64,000 bases of DNA from Pontibacter rufus (GTDB taxonomy: Bacteria; Bacteroidota; Bacteroidia; Cytophagales; Hymenobacteraceae), in contig NZ_JADQDR010000001.1 of NCBI RefSeq assembly GCF_015694705.1, positions 744,001-808,000 on the forward strand. Reading direction: 5' to 3'. The notes under the pieces were generated by a model, which was given only the letters and a program-made list of their open reading frames with translations, was not told the DNA's origin and made no database searches. A program made the translations under genes and the position numbers. Positions within the stretch are counted from its first letter, which is position 1. The number at the start of each line of letters is the position of its first letter. Positions 10,316 through 19,105 of this stretch are shown here, one piece after another.

Positions 10316-11393
10316 ATGACGACAGAGCAGGTAAAAGAATTAAAGGCCAGAGTAGAGGCCTTGAGGAGGTATCTTTGACTACGATACCAGGAAAGAGCAA
10401 ATAGCAGAAACGGAAAAGCAGACTGCCGCTGCTGATTTCTGGGATGACCCGAAAGAAGCAGAAAAAATTCTGAAGGAGATAAAATCAGTAAAGGTATGGA
10501 CGGACCATTACGAGGAGGTGGAGAAAGCCGTATCCGATTTTCAGGTGCTGTTTGATTTCTATAAAGAAGGAGACGTATCGGAAGAGGATATTTTGCAGGA
10601 GTATAAGAAAGCCCTCGCGGCTGTGGAAGGCCTGGAGTTTAAGCGCATGCTAAGCGGCGAGGAAGACCAGCTGAGCGCCATACTGGAGATAAACCCCGGT
10701 GCAGGCGGCACCGAAAGCCAGGACTGGGCCGAGATGCTGATGCGCATGTACATTATGTGGGCCGAAGCACATAAATTTGGCGTACGGCAGGTAAACTACA
10801 ATGCCGGGGAAGGCGCAGGTATAAAATCAGCCACGTTGGAGATTACGGGTGAATTTGCTTATGGCTACCTGAAGTCAGAGATTGGTGTGCACCGCCTGGT
10901 GCGCATTTCGCCTTTCGATTCCGGTGGCCGGCGCCATACTTCCTTTGCCTCTGTGTTTGCCTACCCCGTGGTGGATGATACCATCAACATTGAAGTAAAC
11001 CCGGCTGACATCGACTGGGATACTTTCCGCTCGGGAGGAGCCGGCGGCCAGAACGTGAACAAGGTAGAAACCGCTGTGCGCCTGAAGCACAGGCCAACGG
11101 GTATTGTGATAGAGTGCCAGATTGAGCGCTCGCAGCTCATGAACAAGGAACACGCCTTACGCATGCTGCGCTCGCGCCTCTACCAGATAGAAATTGAAAA
11201 ACGCAACGAGGAGCGCGACCGCATCGAGAGCACCAAAAAGCGTATCGATTTCGGTTCGCAGATCCGTAACTACGTGCTGCACCCTTACAAGCTCATCAAG
11301 GACATTAGAACAGGTGTGGAGCGCACTGACGTGCAGAACGTGCTGGACGGCGATTTGGACGAATATATCAAAGCCTACCTGATGCAGGCGTAG
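10316..11393 (+). CDS. prfB: Peptide chain release factor 2 with programmed +1 frameshift
   Basis: RF2 reads UGA/UAA and triggers peptide release. The gene is split: an ATG at 10316 opens 20 codons ending CTT followed by in-frame TGA (10376-10378), then the frame moves +1 (GAC from 10377) and runs to 11393, giving 358 residues. An AGGAGG (10364-10369) sits just before the CTT-TGA-C slip site, exactly the autoregulatory arrangement known from E. coli prfB. The RF2-specific SPF tripeptide is at ~198-200 (RISPFDSGG) and the catalytic GGQ at 243-245 ([13 protein letters not shown]). A naive gene finder would start at 10518 and lose ~70 residues. Confidence 0.96.
10364..10379 (+). promoter_or_regulatory. 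prfB recoding site (internal Shine-Dalgarno, CTT-TGA-C)
   Basis: AGGAGG is followed three bases later by CTTTGAC. The internal Shine-Dalgarno pairs with 16S rRNA, the ribosome pauses at the poorly terminating UGA-C when RF2 is scarce, and the CUU-bound tRNA slips +1. RF2 thus controls its own level. Confidence 0.95.
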
Positions 11394-11419
11394 ACAATCT
11401 CCGGTATCAGTTAAAGAAG

Positions 11420-11450
11420 AAAAGGCACTGCAGAAGGTGCCTTTTCTTTT
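11420..11450 (+). terminator. Rho-independent terminator after prfB
   Basis: A 9-bp perfect stem (AAAAGGCAC, 11420-11428, with 11437-11445) and an 8-base loop are followed by a T-rich tail (11442-11450). Confidence 0.8.
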
Positions 11451-11528
11451 AAAATAACGATGGCTTGCCATCGTACAAAACCGGTTATTGTGCCTGCACA
11501 GGATATGTAATTTGCTGACATCTATACT

Positions 11529-12107
11529 ATGCTCTTTTCCAACTACAGCGGCTATTCTTTTGAGGCAGGCATTGATGAAGCGGGCAGGGGCTGCCTGGCG
11601 GGCCCGGTGGTGGCCGCCGCCGTGGTGCTGCCGCCAAAGTATAAACATGCCCTGCTGACCGACTCGAAATTGCTGAGCAGGAAGCAGCGCGAATTGCTGC
11701 GGAAAGATGTTTTAAGAGATGCTGTGGCCTGGGCCATCGGAGAAGCTTCGCCTGCTGAAATAGACCAGATCAATATTTTACAGGCTACTTTTCTGGCCAT
11801 GCACCGGGCAGTGGAGGCACTGCCGCAACAACCGGACTTTCTTTTAATTGACGGAAACAGGTTTAAGTGCTACAAAGAAGTGCCACACGCCTGCATTGTA
11901 AAAGGCGATAGCAAGTATTTATCGATTGCGGCGGCATCTATACTTGCCAAAACTCACCGCGATGATGTGATGGCCGGCCTGGCGGATGTGTGCGGCGGGT
12001 ATGGCTGGGAGCAAAATGCAGGCTATCCTACTGCGCTGCACCGCGAGGCCATTGCGCAACACGGCGTTACGCCGCACCACCGGTTATCGTTTAAGCTGTT
12101 GCCATAA
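11529..12107 (+). CDS. rnhB: Ribonuclease HII
   Basis: It nicks DNA at single ribonucleotides and degrades RNA in RNA:DNA hybrids. It has 192 residues. The acidic active site is visible as GIDEAGRG (Asp16, Glu17), LLIDGN (Asp108) and the loop GDSKYLSIAAASILAKTHRD (Asp127). The C-terminal GYPTALHREAIAQHGVTPHHRLSF is the usual substrate-binding tail. It is a single gene between the prfB terminator and the convergent response regulator. Confidence 0.96.
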   Translation: MLFSNYSGYSFEAGIDEAGRGCLAGPVVAAAVVLPPKYKHALLTDSKLLSRKQRELLRKDVLRDAVAWAIGEASPAEIDQINILQATFLAMHRAVEALPQQPDFLLIDGNRFKCYKEVPHACIVKGDSKYLSIAAASILAKTHRDDVMAGLADVCGGYGWEQNAGYPTALHREAIAQHGVTPHHRLSFKLLP

Positions 12108-12157
12108 GTTTTATACTGCCATACTTTAAAAGTAGGGTTGCTGCGGTGTTTCCGTGT

Positions 12158-12592
12158 TTATTTAAGTTTGATGAGATCGAGGAAAAGGCTGAAGCTGTCG
12201 AGGGAGGAGTGGCTTTTTTCAAAGCTGTCGAAGGTAAGCGGTTTTACGATGTAACCTGTTACATTCAGGCGCTGCGCTGCCAGGCGGTCGGTTTCCTCGT
12301 TCGAGGTGGTCATAATAAAAACAGGGATGTGGCTGAACTCGGGGTCATGGCGCAGTTCTGCCAGAAACTCCAGCCCGTTCATTTTGGGCATGTTGATGTC
12401 GAGCAGAATAACGCTTGGGGCCGGTGATATTTTTTCGGTTCCGTTGCCGCGAAGCATGTCTAGGGCTTCCTTGCCGTTCCGGCCACCGTGGATGGGGTGC
12501 GTGATACTTATTTTTTTCAGCTCTCGCTCCACATTCATAATATCCAGGTAATCATCTTCTACTAAAAGGATGTTTACAGTAGTCTCACTCAT
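12158..12592 (-). CDS. Single-domain response regulator (Rcp1/CheY-like)
   Basis: This 144-residue protein is a lone receiver domain. Acidic pocket residues are at 12-14 (VEDD), the phospho-acceptor is Asp65 in ILLDINMPKMNG, the switch Thr lies in MTTSN (95-96) and the conserved Lys is Lys117 in YIVKPL. No DNA-binding or output domain follows. The long beta3-alpha3 region and RNGKEAL pattern resemble Rcp1-type regulators that pair with phytochrome-like kinases. It lies 42 bases downstream of the histidine kinase on the same strand, so the two almost certainly form one phosphorelay. The downstream target is not evident here. Confidence 0.93.
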   Translation of the reverse strand: MSETTVNILLVEDDYLDIMNVERELKKISITHPIHGGRNGKEALDMLRGNGTEKISPAPSVILLDINMPKMNGLEFLAELRHDPEFSHIPVFIMTTSNEETDRLAAQRLNVTGYIVKPLTFDSFEKSHSSLDSFSLFLDLIKLK

Positions 12593-12634
12593 TATTTCGG
12601 GGTAAAAAATCAGTTTTAAACAAAATTAATAAAA

Positions 12635-14122
12635 TTATACTACCTGTACCTCATCCTTGGGCCAGGTAAAGGAAAAGGTGGCACCCTGGCCGGGCTGCGA
12701 GGTTACCCAAATCGAGCCACCCTGCCGCTCCACTATTTTCTTTACAATGGCCAGTCCTACGCCGGTGCTTTCCACAGCGTCACGCTCCTGCAGGGTCTGG
12801 AAAATTACGAAGATACGCTCATGATAGGCCGGATCTATGCCGGGTCCATCATCAGATACGGAAAAAACATGAAAGTGATCTGTTTCGTGATGCGCGATAG
12901 TTATCAGGCCTGTACTTTTGTTATGGTATTTAACAGCATTGCTGATAAGGTTTGAAAATACCTGCTGCAATTGTATCGGTACGGTATGCAGCGTGGGCAT
13001 GCCGTCCTGCACGTTAAGCTCAAAGCCATCCGGAAAAGAAACCATGTCCGCCACCTCTGTCAGCAACTGGTCTACGTCCACCTCTTCTTCTATCTGCTTG
13101 GTGCGGCCTATACGTGCCACCGCAAGTATGCCGTTAATCAGGTTCTCCATGCGGTGTACGCGTACGCGCATCATCATCAGGTATTCCTGCACATTTGGCG
13201 GCAGATCCTTGCCCATGTCTTCTTCTACCCAGCGGGAGGCAACTTCAATGCCACGCAAAGGCGCTTTCAGGTCGTGCGACACAACGTAGGCAAACTGATC
13301 GAGTTCTTTATTCTTGCGATCCAGTTCCGAGAACGTTTCATCAATGGTAGTGGACATGCGGTTGAGCGAGTGCGACAGCTGGCTCAATTCATCTTTGGAG
13401 TTGTCCACAATCCGGGTTTTATAGTCGCCCTGCGAGATCTGTTCGGCCAGCATTACCATTTTAACAATACGTTTGGTGATCAGGCGCGTAATATAATAAG
13501 CCCAGGTGAGGCCCAGGATAACGGAAAGTATGGTAAGGATGCCGGAAACCTTGCGGGTAATGTTAATGCTGTGGCTGAGGCGTTCGCGGCGGATGTCCCG
13601 CACCCGGTACTCAGCAGCATTAAACTGGCGGAACGCAACACGGATAGAATCCATAACTGTTTTCTCTTCCAGTACAAGGCTGTCTAATTTAATATTGTAG
13701 CGGGAGGCCGCCGGTGTGAGGGAAACGGAATCCTGCTGCTTCAGCCGGATCAGCGGCTCAGCCAGTTCATCCTGCCAGTGAGTTTGCAACTGAATAATCG
13801 TATTCAGCTTTTCGGTTTGCTCCGGCGAATTTACAGTGAAGTGCTTGATTTCCCTGAACAGTGCCGGCAGCTGCTCTTTGGCCTGCACGTAAGGCTGCAG
13901 GAAAGCCGGGTTTCCATTCAGCAGGTAGCCGCGCAGGCCGGTTTCCATGTCGATAACGTTTCGCTGCAGCGCGGCCGAGTTGCGTACCACATTCTGGGAG
14001 CGCGACACCCACTGGCTGTTCTCGATCACATCCTCCGACAACTGGAGGTTAACCAGGGCAACGGCCGTAAAAAGCGCCGACATGATAACGAATCCGGCAA
14101 AAAGCTTTACAGATAATTTCAT
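12635..14122 (-). CDS. Sensor histidine kinase with CHASE3 and HAMP domains
   Basis: The 495-residue kinase has TM1 (about 6-27), a ~165-residue periplasmic CHASE3 domain (SQNVVRNSAALQRNVIDMETGLRGYLL), TM2 (about 193-214) and HAMP (about 211-265). The HisKA box follows, with His283 in AYVVSHDLKAPLRG, then the HATPase_c N box NLISNAVKYH, G1 SDDGPGID and G2 STGVGLAIVKK. It senses an unknown periplasmic or membrane signal and phosphorylates the single-domain regulator encoded next. The frame extends 25 codons further up (to 14197), but the Arg/Cys-rich leader is unlikely; the ATG at 14122 (MKLSVKLFAGF) starts directly before TM1. Confidence 0.94.
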   Translation of the reverse strand: MKLSVKLFAGFVIMSALFTAVALVNLQLSEDVIENSQWVSRSQNVVRNSAALQRNVIDMETGLRGYLLNGNPAFLQPYVQAKEQLPALFREIKHFTVNSPEQTEKLNTIIQLQTHWQDELAEPLIRLKQQDSVSLTPAASRYNIKLDSLVLEEKTVMDSIRVAFRQFNAAEYRVRDIRRERLSHSINITRKVSGILTILSVILGLTWAYYITRLITKRIVKMVMLAEQISQGDYKTRIVDNSKDELSQLSHSLNRMSTTIDETFSELDRKNKELDQFAYVVSHDLKAPLRGIEVASRWVEEDMGKDLPPNVQEYLMMMRVRVHRMENLINGILAVARIGRTKQIEEEVDVDQLLTEVADMVSFPDGFELNVQDGMPTLHTVPIQLQQVFSNLISNAVKYHNKSTGLITIAHHETDHFHVFSVSDDGPGIDPAYHERIFVIFQTLQERDAVESTGVGLAIVKKIVERQGGSIWVTSQPGQGATFSFTWPKDEVQVV

Positions 14123-14362
14123 GTACTGTTTATACTTGGTAATAAATCGCTGAGATGTGCCTGCCTTGCACCCCGGCCGCCGCAGCAGGGAATGCAATAT
14201 ACAGCTGTTTTAATAAAGATGAAGGCAAAACTGCCTGCAAGCGGCCAGAGAACCAGTAACCAGTCTTTTCATTGTTGTATAAACAGGTAAAAGAATTTCA
14301 GAATGCCTCAAACAAAACAAACTGCTGTTCAAGTATAAATTTCGGATGCGGCTTAAATTTCT

Positions 14363-14370
14363 TATTTTTG
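14363..14370 (+). promoter_or_regulatory. Candidate -7 element (TATTTTTG) of gcvT
   Basis: TATTTTTG fits TAnnTTTG. Transcription would begin near 14377, 19 bases before the gcvT ATG. The -33 position holds a TTT/TTC-like run rather than TTG. I saw no glycine riboswitch in the leader. Confidence 0.45.
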
Positions 14371-14395
14371 CCAATCCGGTCAATCAAAAAGATAT

Positions 14396-15484
14396 ATGGA
14401 GCTCAAGAAGATTGCTTTGAATGATGTGCACGAGGCGCTGGGCGCTAAAATGGTGCCTTTTGCCGGCTACAACATGCCTGTGCGCTATTCATCCGATATA
14501 GAAGAACACAATGCCGTACGCAATGCAGTCGGTATTTTTGATGTGTCGCACATGGGTGAATTTATGGTGCGCGGCCCACAGGCCCTGGACCTTATCCAGC
14601 GCGTTACCTCCAACGATGCCGCAAAGCTGGCCGACAACAAAGTCCAGTATTCCTGCCTGCCCAACGAAGAAGGCGGTATTGTAGATGACCTGCTGGTATA
14701 CCGCCTCAGCGCCGAAGAGTACATGCTGGTGGTAAATGCCTCCAACATTGACAAAGACTGGAACTGGATAAGCAAGTATAACACGGCTGGCGCAGAGCTG
14801 GAAAATATTTCAGATGAACTGTCGTTATTTGCCGTGCAGGGTCCCAAAGCAGCAGAGATACTCCAACCGCTTACGTCCATCGACCTGGCAAGTATGGCCT
14901 ACTACACCTTTGCTAAAGGCCCGTTCGCAGGAGTGGCCGATGTAATCGTTTCGGCAACAGGCTATACAGGCGCAGGCGGTTTCGAAATTTATGTGAAAAA
15001 CGAAGACGCCGGGAAAGTATTTAATGCCATTATGGAAGCGGGCAAAGCAGCAGGCATCAAACCTATTGGTTTGGGCGCGCGCGATACCCTGCGTCTGGAA
15101 ATGGGTTTCTGCCTCTATGGCAACGATATCAACGATGATACTTCGCCGCTGGAGGCCGGGTTGGGCTGGATTACCAAATTCGACAAAGATTTTACCAATG
15201 CCGGCAAGCTCAAAGCGCAAAAAGAAGCAGGCGTTAACCGCAAGCTCATCGGCTTTGAGATGGTAGACAGGGCCATTCCGCGGGCGCATTACGAAATTGT
15301 AGATGCTGAAGGCGCGAAAATAGGTGAAGTTACCTCCGGCACCCAATCACCAACACTGGGCAAAGGCATCGGGCTGGGCTATGTAACAACAGCATACAGC
15401 AAACCCGGGAGCGAAATTTTCGTCAGGGTGCGCAACAAAGACATGAAAGCCAGGGTAGTAAAACTGCCGTTCGTTAAGAAATAA
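14396..15484 (+). CDS. gcvT: Aminomethyltransferase (glycine cleavage T protein)
   Basis: The T protein moves the aminomethyl carbon from lipoylated H protein to tetrahydrofolate, releasing ammonia. It has 362 residues with the usual domains: the N-terminal folate-binding region ([37 protein letters not shown], catalytic Asp in FDVSHMGE), the central [14 protein letters not shown] motif and the C-terminal barrel ([37 protein letters not shown]). Other gcv genes are not nearby, as is common in this phylum. A candidate -7 element lies just upstream and a heptad-repeat hairpin lies downstream. Confidence 0.96.
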   Translation: MELKKIALNDVHEALGAKMVPFAGYNMPVRYSSDIEEHNAVRNAVGIFDVSHMGEFMVRGPQALDLIQRVTSNDAAKLADNKVQYSCLPNEEGGIVDDLLVYRLSAEEYMLVVNASNIDKDWNWISKYNTAGAELENISDELSLFAVQGPKAAEILQPLTSIDLASMAYYTFAKGPFAGVADVIVSATGYTGAGGFEIYVKNEDAGKVFNAIMEAGKAAGIKPIGLGARDTLRLEMGFCLYGNDINDDTSPLEAGLGWITKFDKDFTNAGKLKAQKEAGVNRKLIGFEMVDRAIPRAHYEIVDAEGAKIGEVTSGTQSPTLGKGIGLGYVTTAYSKPGSEIFVRVRNKDMKARVVKLPFVKK

Positions 15485-15485
15485 A

Positions 15486-15552
15486 TTTATTGTTAGTTGT
15501 TAATCCTTAATCGTTGTTCAGATAGATACGAACAATGATTAACAGCAACGGA
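15486..15552 (+). repeat. Degenerate 7-bp tandem array with internal hairpin
   Basis: Starting 2 bases after the gcvT stop, five contiguous heptads run from 15486 to 15520 (TTTATTG, TTAGTTG, then units starting TTAATC). 15507-15519 pairs with 15530-15542 over 13 bp with a single G-T wobble around a 10-base loop. It may act as the gcvT 3' hairpin; it occupies the gap before comB. Confidence 0.6.
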
Positions 15553-15565
15553 AAACGAAACAAAT

Positions 15566-16285
15566 ATGCCAAGTATAGACGTGTGTTACAGCCCCGAGCT
15601 GTTGCATTTATATGATCTGAAGGAGAAAGCTGTAGTGGCTGTAGATGTTTTGCGGGCTACCTCCACCATGGTAACCGCCTTTGCGCATGGCGCCACCAAT
15701 ATTATTCCGGTAATGGATCTGGCGGAGTGCCGCACATATGCTGCGCAGGGATGCCTGACTGCTGCCGAACGCAACGGAATAAAAGCAGCTGGCTTTGATT
15801 TCGGAAATTCGCCTTTCAGCTACATGCAGGAAATAATAAAGGGACGTACCATCGCCATCACCACCACCAATGGCACGCGGGCCATCCGCTTGTCGGAGGC
15901 AGCAGGGGAGATTGTAATTGGCTCGTTTCTGAACCTGCAGGCCGTGGCAGATTATCTGCAGGAGTTGCAACAGGATGTACTGGTGGTGTGCGCCGGCTGG
16001 AAAGGCAAGTTTAACCTGGAAGATACTCTTTTTGCCGGTGCCTTGGTAGAGCGCCTGCGAAACACCTTCTCTTTTGCAAATGATTCTGCGCAGGCTTCGC
16101 TATACTTATACCAGATAGCCAAAGAAGATTTGCTTACGTTTCTCTGGCAGTCTTCGCATGTGCGCCGCCTCGAAAAGCTGGGCATTCACGAAGATATCGA
16201 ATTCTGCCTGCAATACGATGTATACAACGTGCTGCCCGTCTGGCGCCACGACAGGCTGGTGGATCTTGCGGTAATTACGAATTAA
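15566..16285 (+). CDS. comB: 2-phosphosulfolactate phosphatase family protein
   Basis: The 239-residue protein matches ComB, which dephosphorylates 2-phosphosulfolactate to sulfolactate. Diagnostic stretches are VVAVDVLRATSTMVTAFAHGA, AAERNGIKAAGFDFGNSPF, ITTTNGTRAI and VVCAGWKGKFNLEDTLFAGALVERL. Coenzyme M synthesis is not expected here, so the product would be sulfolactate for export or sulfonate metabolism, or the enzyme has another phosphatase role; this is inference. It converges with the MazG-like gene across a heptad array. Confidence 0.9.
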   Translation: MPSIDVCYSPELLHLYDLKEKAVVAVDVLRATSTMVTAFAHGATNIIPVMDLAECRTYAAQGCLTAAERNGIKAAGFDFGNSPFSYMQEIIKGRTIAITTTNGTRAIRLSEAAGEIVIGSFLNLQAVADYLQELQQDVLVVCAGWKGKFNLEDTLFAGALVERLRNTFSFANDSAQASLYLYQIAKEDLLTFLWQSSHVRRLEKLGIHEDIEFCLQYDVYNVLPVWRHDRLVDLAVITN

Positions 16286-16341
16286 GAGTTATAAGTTTCC
16301 GGTTTAAACTCGGAACCTATGATTTGGAACTCTTAACTCAT
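16279..16341. repeat. Degenerate 7-bp tandem array between convergent genes
   Basis: Nine contiguous heptads span the comB stop and the stop of the convergent MazG-like gene. The first half runs in GAnTTNN form (GAATTAA, GAGTTAT), the second in AACTCNN form (AACTCGG, AACTCTT, AACTCAT), i.e. the inverse orientation. The two halves can fold back on each other (AAGAGTT with AACTCTT). Confidence 0.6.
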
Positions 16342-16664
16342 TTAAGTTTCTCGTTTTGCTTGTGCCGCTGGCTGTCGCGGTTGGTTTTCTTATCCAGGTT
16401 TTGGCGAAGCGCTTCCGTCAGATCAATGCCGGTTTGGTTGGCCAGGCAAATCAGCACAAACAGCACGTCGGCCAGTTCATCTGAAAGCTGTTTTCCTTCG
16501 TCGCTCTTCTTAAACGACTGCTCGCCATACTGCCGCGAAATAATACGCGCTACCTCGCCTACTTCTTCGGTAAGTATGGCCATGTTGGTGAGTTCGTTGA
16601 AATAGCGGACACCGTTTTCCTTTATCCAGGTATCAACAGCGGCTTGTGCTTCGGCTATGGTCAT
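16338..16664 (-). CDS. MazG-like nucleotide pyrophosphohydrolase
   Basis: This 108-residue all-alpha NTP pyrophosphohydrolase has the MazG/dUTPase-2 metal motif ExxE...ExxD as LTEEVGEVARII and SDELADVLFVLICLAN, plus the start AEAQAAVDTWIKE. It resembles short house-cleaning enzymes such as RS21-C6/iMazG that remove non-canonical dNTPs. The C-terminal tail is rich in Lys, Arg and Gln. dtd is encoded ~95 bases upstream on the same strand, so two quality-control enzymes may be co-transcribed. Confidence 0.9.
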   Translation of the reverse strand: MTIAEAQAAVDTWIKENGVRYFNELTNMAILTEEVGEVARIISRQYGEQSFKKSDEGKQLSDELADVLFVLICLANQTGIDLTEALRQNLDKKTNRDSQRHKQNEKLK

Positions 16665-16757
16665 GTGCGGGCGTATAGAGAATTTGAATAGAAGTATAAG
16701 CCTTAAAAGCTATACTTCCCTCTTTAGAAAAGGAGGAACCAGGGATGATTGGACTAC

Positions 16758-17210
16758 TCATTCTTTGTTTTTAGAATCTATTATAATTGTTACCGGTCCG
16801 TCATTCAGCAGCGATACTTTCATGTCGGCGCCAAATTCTCCGGTTTGTATGGGTTTGCCTAAGGCAGTTTGCAGCAGGTATACAAATTGCTCGTACAGGG
16901 GTATGGCTATGGCAGGCGGCGCTGCATTGATGTAAGAGGGCCGGTTGCCTTTTCTGGTATTGGCATACAGTGTAAACTGGCTGATAACGAGTACGTCACC
17001 CTGCACATCCTGCACACTCAGGTTCATTTTGTCGTTGGCATCGGAGAAAATACGGAGCTGCACAATCTTGCCGGCCATCCATTTCAAATCCTCCTCGTTG
17101 TCTTCGGAGCAAATACCGGTTAGTACCAGCAAACCCGGCCCAATCTGTCCTTTTACTTTTTTATTTATCTCTACAGCAGCTTGTGTTACCCGCTGAATCA
17201 CCACGCGCAT
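16758..17210 (-). CDS. dtd: D-aminoacyl-tRNA deacylase
   Basis: DTD hydrolyses D-aminoacyl-tRNAs (and Gly-tRNA(Ala)), protecting translation. It has 150 residues, the standard length, starting MRVVIQRVTQAAV. Both signature loops are present: SQFTLYA (cross-subunit SQxxL motif) and NDGPVTI (Gly-cisPro motif), which together build the chiral-proofreading pocket at the dimer interface. A candidate -7 element (TATCTTTG on the minus strand, 17234-17241) lies upstream, giving a leader of roughly 15-20 bases. Confidence 0.96.
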   Translation of the reverse strand: MRVVIQRVTQAAVEINKKVKGQIGPGLLVLTGICSEDNEEDLKWMAGKIVQLRIFSDANDKMNLSVQDVQGDVLVISQFTLYANTRKGNRPSYINAAPPAIAIPLYEQFVYLLQTALGKPIQTGEFGADMKVSLLNDGPVTIIIDSKNKE

Positions 17211-17243
17211 AGCTTTTATACTTTGGTTCGGGGCAAAGATAGA

Positions 17244-17285
17244 GATTTGAGAATTCGGAAATATGAAGATTGGTAAATGAATCAG
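17244..17285. repeat. Degenerate 7-bp tandem array upstream of dtd
   Basis: Six contiguous heptads, every one beginning with G (GATTTGA, GAATTCG, GAAATAT and so on, consensus GAANTNN). The array borders the dtd promoter region. Confidence 0.55.
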
Positions 17286-17348
17286 TTTAGATAAAAACTT
17301 TCAACAACAAACCGTCAATAGTTCAGCCTTTAGACAATTCAACGATCC

Positions 17349-17412
17349 AGCACATCAAATAATTAGCACATCACCACATCTCCAAATTTTCAAATCTTTA
17401 CATCTTCAATCT
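17349..17412. repeat. Degenerate 8-bp tandem array at the end of a lipoprotein gene
   Basis: Eight contiguous octads with a recurring ...CATC or ...AATY ending (AGCACATC twice, ACCACATC, TTTACATC). The last unit runs into the stop codon of the minus-strand lipoprotein gene (17406). Confidence 0.65.
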
Positions 17413-18056
17413 ACATAGCCCTCATACCGGATGCGGCTGACTTTGCCGTTTTTGAGGAAGAAGCGCAGTGTTACGGGGGCGCCTTCGCGGTTGGCAGCTA
17501 CTATCTCTGCAGGTGTCTGTGTGATGAGCAGTTGCTGATCTTTCTGCCTTTTTAAGCTGCCCATCAGTTCTGCCTGGCTCATTCCCACCCGCAGGTTATT
17601 GCGCAACGTAATGGCGTTGCTCTTAATATCGGCCACCTGCAACAGCAGCTCCCCGGATTGGGCGGGAGCATAAAATTCCATCATCGAGTTCCCAAAGCGG
17701 ATGGTATAAAGCGTATCGGTAACATCCGATTGGTGCAGGTTTTCTATAGGATTGGCATCCACGGTAAAGTCAGTGCTGATGTGGTCGTAATAAGCGCTGA
17801 GGCTTGAACTGCGGCCGGATACAAAAGGATCGCTTAGTAAATCTGTGACGGCCGGCTCGCCCGAACTGCGCCGGGTAGCTGTAGTATCGGCATAAGCCAG
17901 TTCCGGGCGTTTCTCCTGCGGATTCTCGTCCTGTTCCTCCTGCCCGTTATCAGTGCTGCAGGCAGATGTAAAAGTGGAGACAAACAACAGCACGACCAGC
18001 AGCCGGATGGCAAGGCTGTGGCTGTAACGGGGGCTGTTGGAACACAGGTAAAACAT
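17406..18056 (-). CDS. Putative lipoprotein with a BamE/SmpA-like C-terminal segment
   Basis: Unrecognised 216-residue protein. A signal peptide (SLAIRLLVVLLFVSTFTSAC) ends in a lipobox with the Cys at ~33, followed by an acidic, disordered region (NGQEEQDENPQEKRPE). The C-terminal half contains LRNNLRVGMSQAELMGSLKRQ, reminiscent of the G-M-T/S-x-x-E-V pattern of BamE/SmpA-like domains, followed by beta-rich sequence (VTLRFFLKNGKVSRIRYEG). It is probably periplasmic or outer-membrane anchored. Function unknown. An 8-bp periodic array abuts its stop. Confidence 0.72.
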   Translation of the reverse strand: MFYLCSNSPRYSHSLAIRLLVVLLFVSTFTSACSTDNGQEEQDENPQEKRPELAYADTTATRRSSGEPAVTDLLSDPFVSGRSSSLSAYYDHISTDFTVDANPIENLHQSDVTDTLYTIRFGNSMMEFYAPAQSGELLLQVADIKSNAITLRNNLRVGMSQAELMGSLKRQKDQQLLITQTPAEIVAANREGAPVTLRFFLKNGKVSRIRYEGYVD

Positions 18057-18193
18057 GGTGACAGTAAAAGGGTTGGGTGAGAATTATACCTGCATACGAG
18101 AACTGCCTACCTAAAAGTTATGCTTAATAGATAGCGGGACTAGTGGTTTGTGCGCCGGATAAAGCCTAAATTCGCAGCAAATATCAGACAAAT

Positions 18194-19105
18194 ATGAATA
18201 TCCGGCAAGTAGCATTGATAACCTATCAAAGCAAAGGCAATTACAGCGACATATCAGAAGAAGAGAACGACAATCTCCTTCATTTCCTGCAGGAAAAAGG
18301 CCTGTCCATATCCTTCCAGGTATGGGACGATCCGGCTGTAGACTGGAGCCGCTTTGATGCCATCATCATGAAATCTCCCTGGGATTATTTCGATAAGATA
18401 GATGCGTTTTATACTTGGCTTAACGAGTTGGAAAATCTTAATTGCCTGGTGCTGAATCCCTTGAAAACGATACGCTGGAACGCCGACAAATTATACTTTA
18501 AAGACCTAGCGGAACAGGGCACAGAGGTGGTGCCGACGGTATGGCTGAACCAGGGCGATGCTTTTGACGCTGCGCATGTATTTAGTCAACTGGCCGTGGA
18601 TAAGATAATCATAAAGCCGCGCGTAAGTGGCGGCGCAAAAAACACGCTGGCACTTACGCAGCAGGAGGCCGCAGCCGCCATAGCGGCCATAAATGCCCTG
18701 CTGCAGCAGGAGCCATTTATGGCGCAGCCTTTTATACCAGAGGTGGCGGGCAAAGGCGAGTGGTCGTTCCTGTATTTTGGCGGCAGGTACAGCCACAGTG
18801 TGCTCAAGGCAGTGAAGCCCGGCGATTTCAGGGTACAGCATTTTTTCGGTGGCACCATCCACACACCCGAGCCGCCTGCAGCTTTGTTAAGCACCGCACA
18901 GACCATCGTAGATAAATTTGCCTCCGACTGCCTGTACGCCCGTGTGGACGGCGTGGATATTGATGGCCGCTTCGTGCTGATGGAACTCGAACTGATTGAG
19001 CCTTTCCTTTTTCTGGCTACCAGCCCTGGCGCCATAGAGCGTTACTATGAGGCACTGCAGGCGCGGCTGCAGACGCTGCCTGTGAGTCAAAACACGATAA
19101 ATTAA
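18194..19105 (+). CDS. ATP-grasp domain protein (RimK/glutathione synthetase-like)
   Basis: This 303-residue protein is an ATP-grasp ligase candidate. The N-terminal part (VALITYQSKGNYSDISEEEND, DAIIMKSPWDYFD) matches the pre-ATP-grasp domain of the DcsG-like group. The ATP-grasp core shows KTIRWNADKLYFKDLAEQGTEVVPT, KIIIKPRVSGGAKN, MAQPFIPEVAGKGEWSFLYFGG and the metal-binding DGVDIDGRFVLMELELIEPFLFL. The reaction would be ATP-dependent formation of an amide or peptide bond; the substrate cannot be read from the sequence. No biosynthetic partners lie next to it. Confidence 0.8.
   Translation: MNIRQVALITYQSKGNYSDISEEENDNLLHFLQEKGLSISFQVWDDPAVDWSRFDAIIMKSPWDYFDKIDAFYTWLNELENLNCLVLNPLKTIRWNADKLYFKDLAEQGTEVVPTVWLNQGDAFDAAHVFSQLAVDKIIIKPRVSGGAKNTLALTQQEAAAAIAAINALLQQEPFMAQPFIPEVAGKGEWSFLYFGGRYSHSVLKAVKPGDFRVQHFFGGTIHTPEPPAALLSTAQTIVDKFASDCLYARVDGVDIDGRFVLMELELIEPFLFLATSPGAIERYYEALQARLQTLPVSQNTIN

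Noticed and set aside
14198..14395. Possible glycine riboswitch ahead of gcvT
   Set aside because: The leader expected from the -7 element is only ~19 bases, and no conserved aptamer core was seen.
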